Shown piece after piece: positions 63,027-64,000 of a stretch of DNA of 64,000 nucleotides. This DNA is from CBDDBU01 sp965226045 (GTDB taxonomy: Bacteria; Pseudomonadota; Alphaproteobacteria; VGEJ01). The stretch covers positions 558,001 to 622,000 of the forward strand of contig CBDDBU010000028.1 of NCBI GenBank assembly GCA_965226045.1, in the 5' to 3' direction. A program made the position numbers and the translations under genes. The notes under the pieces are model-generated. The model was not told where the DNA came from and ran no database searches. It saw only the letters and a program-made list of their open reading frames with translations. Every line of letters starts with the position of its first letter. Position 1 is the stretch's first letter.

Positions 63027-63992
63027 TCAGTCGCGGCTGGTTTGTTTAGGTATGGCGGCCGCCGAGGCGGAGGCACGCGACGGCCGGAACCACTCTCCGC
63101 CGACGCGATCCAGCAACGACAAAATACCGGCCGGGTAATAGCGCAGAACGAGGACGATAAGCGTGCCGATGATCAGCCACCGCCACTCGCCTAGATCGAC
63201 CATGAATTCGGAGATGAACGTGAATATGAAGGCGCCGATGATCGGTCCCCACATGGTGCTGATGCCGCCCAGGAGCAACATGCTGAGCGCCAACGTCACG
63301 AAGGCGAATCCGAACATGTCCGGGCTTGCCGTCCGCAGGTATTGGGCATAAAGGCCGCCGCAGGCGCCGGTGAAAACGGCACTGGCGGCGAACGTCATGA
63401 CCCGCTGGCGAGCCAGCGTCACGCCGCGCGCGACCGCGTAATCCTCGTTGTCGCGCAACGCGACGATGCTGCGCCCGAAGTTCGACTTGAGCAGGTAGTG
63501 CAAATAAATCGTCGACGCGATCAGGAGGGCCATCGCCAGGTAGTAGTAGCCGAGCTTGTCTCCGGTTCGGAACGAGTAGCCGAACACTTCCAACGCCGGA
63601 ATCAGAACCAAGCCAAAAGTGCCGCCCGTGATCTCGGTCTGGTTGAGGATCACCTGATAAATGAGCTGAGTAAACGCGAAGGTCACGAGGACGACATAGA
63701 TCCCCTTGAGGCGCAGCACCGGCAGACAGACGATCACGGCGGCGATGGTCGCGACCAGCGCACCGCTCGGGATGCCGAGCCACGTCGGGAGTCCCAGAAA
63801 CTTGGTCGAGACGCCGGCGCCGTACGCCCCCAACGCGAAAAAGCCCAGATGCGCGAAGTTGAAGATGCCGGCATAACCCAGCGTGACATCCCAGTTCGAG
63901 ACCACGATCGCATACAGCATCGCCACCAACAGCGTGTGCTGCAGGTAGTTGCTGTCGATCACCAGCGGGAGGATCGCCAGGATGGCGATCAT
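63027..63992 (-). CDS. Branched-chain amino-acid ABC transporter permease, LivM type
   Basis: 321 residues from ATG 63992, 8 bp from the window end. About ten transmembrane segments: LLVAMLYAIVVSNWDVTLGY with AGIFNFAHLGFFALGAYGAG, LPVLRLKGIYVVLVTFAFTQ, RSIVALRDNEDYAVARGVTL and GGISTMWGPIIGAFIFTFIS. NWDVTLGYAGIFNFAH and LRDNE-YA are the LivM signatures. The N-terminus may be a little longer than seen here because the window stops. Related genes for LivH, LivF, LivG and the binding protein would be expected to the right. Confidence 0.9.
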   Translation of the reverse strand: MIAILAILPLVIDSNYLQHTLLVAMLYAIVVSNWDVTLGYAGIFNFAHLGFFALGAYGAGVSTKFLGLPTWLGIPSGALVATIAAVIVCLPVLRLKGIYVVLVTFAFTQLIYQVILNQTEITGGTFGLVLIPALEVFGYSFRTGDKLGYYYLAMALLIASTIYLHYLLKSNFGRSIVALRDNEDYAVARGVTLARQRVMTFAASAVFTGACGGLYAQYLRTASPDMFGFAFVTLALSMLLLGGISTMWGPIIGAFIFTFISEFMVDLGEWRWLIIGTLIVLVLRYYPAGILSLLDRVGGEWFRPSRASASAAAIPKQTSRD

Positions 63993-64000
63993 GCCGCCAC

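Overview
The window looks like chromosomal DNA of a GC-rich alphaproteobacterium, probably Rhodospirillales-like. The evidence is the gph-glmU-glmS order, an aapJQMP-type general amino-acid ABC transporter, a class II DAHP synthase and consistently high-GC codon use. Many insertion sequences (ISs) and many broken genes suggest a genome undergoing IS expansion and decay, as in a recent host-restricted or low-population-size lineage; that lifestyle reading is inference.

Layout. 1-929 is the end of an IS1182-type element (copy A). 930-5745 holds an SDR oxidoreductase, phosphoglycolate phosphatase, glmU and glmS. 5746 to about 15180 is an AT-rich island unlike the rest. It holds relics (recombinase-like, DUF3427/HNH nuclease and SAM methyltransferase pseudogenes) and one small intact monooxygenase-fold gene. 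Into it have jumped an IS66-type element carrying a Dam-like methylase, an IS256-type element, an IS1595-type element, and a 755-bp non-autonomous relative carrying a small repeat-protein gene. 15227-26082 returns to housekeeping genes: glutathione reductase, an MFS carrier, polA, nicotinate phosphoribosyltransferase, DAHP synthase and an XRE regulator, with IS1182 copy B directly behind polA. 26266-30438 is IS1182 copy C, split by an IS1595-type element whose passenger is a DNA methyltransferase joined to an Mrr-like nuclease domain.

30443-33748 has a 5'-truncated desaturase, a betaine-homocysteine methyltransferase and an FAD oxidoreductase that could use its dimethylglycine product. 33779-36751 is an IS graveyard (IS5 fragment, IS21, acetyltransferase stub). 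36773-42418 is an aapJQMP operon whose ATPase gene is split by an intact IS256-type copy. 42599-45573 is a 37-codon stub of a cystathionine lyase gene, then IS1182 copy D and an IS630-type element. 45575-49430 has a VOC-fold protein, a decayed S8 autotransporter and a bicupin. IS1182 copy E ends 39 bp before a tightly overlapped F420 module at 51265-58304 (F420-dependent oxidoreductases, NADPH:F420 reductase, cofE, cofD, cofC, fused FO synthase). A frameshifted acyl-CoA dehydrogenase, an APH-type kinase, a P1 peptidase, an M20 amidohydrolase and a LivM-type permease finish the window.

Most notable: two unrelated IS families each carry a DNA methyltransferase gene translationally coupled to the transposase; the IS1182 copies all sit in CTAG, often at TAG stop codons; Pol I appears to have lost its proofreading residues; and a complete F420 pathway sits in a proteobacterium. 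No tRNA, rRNA or CRISPR array was recognised.
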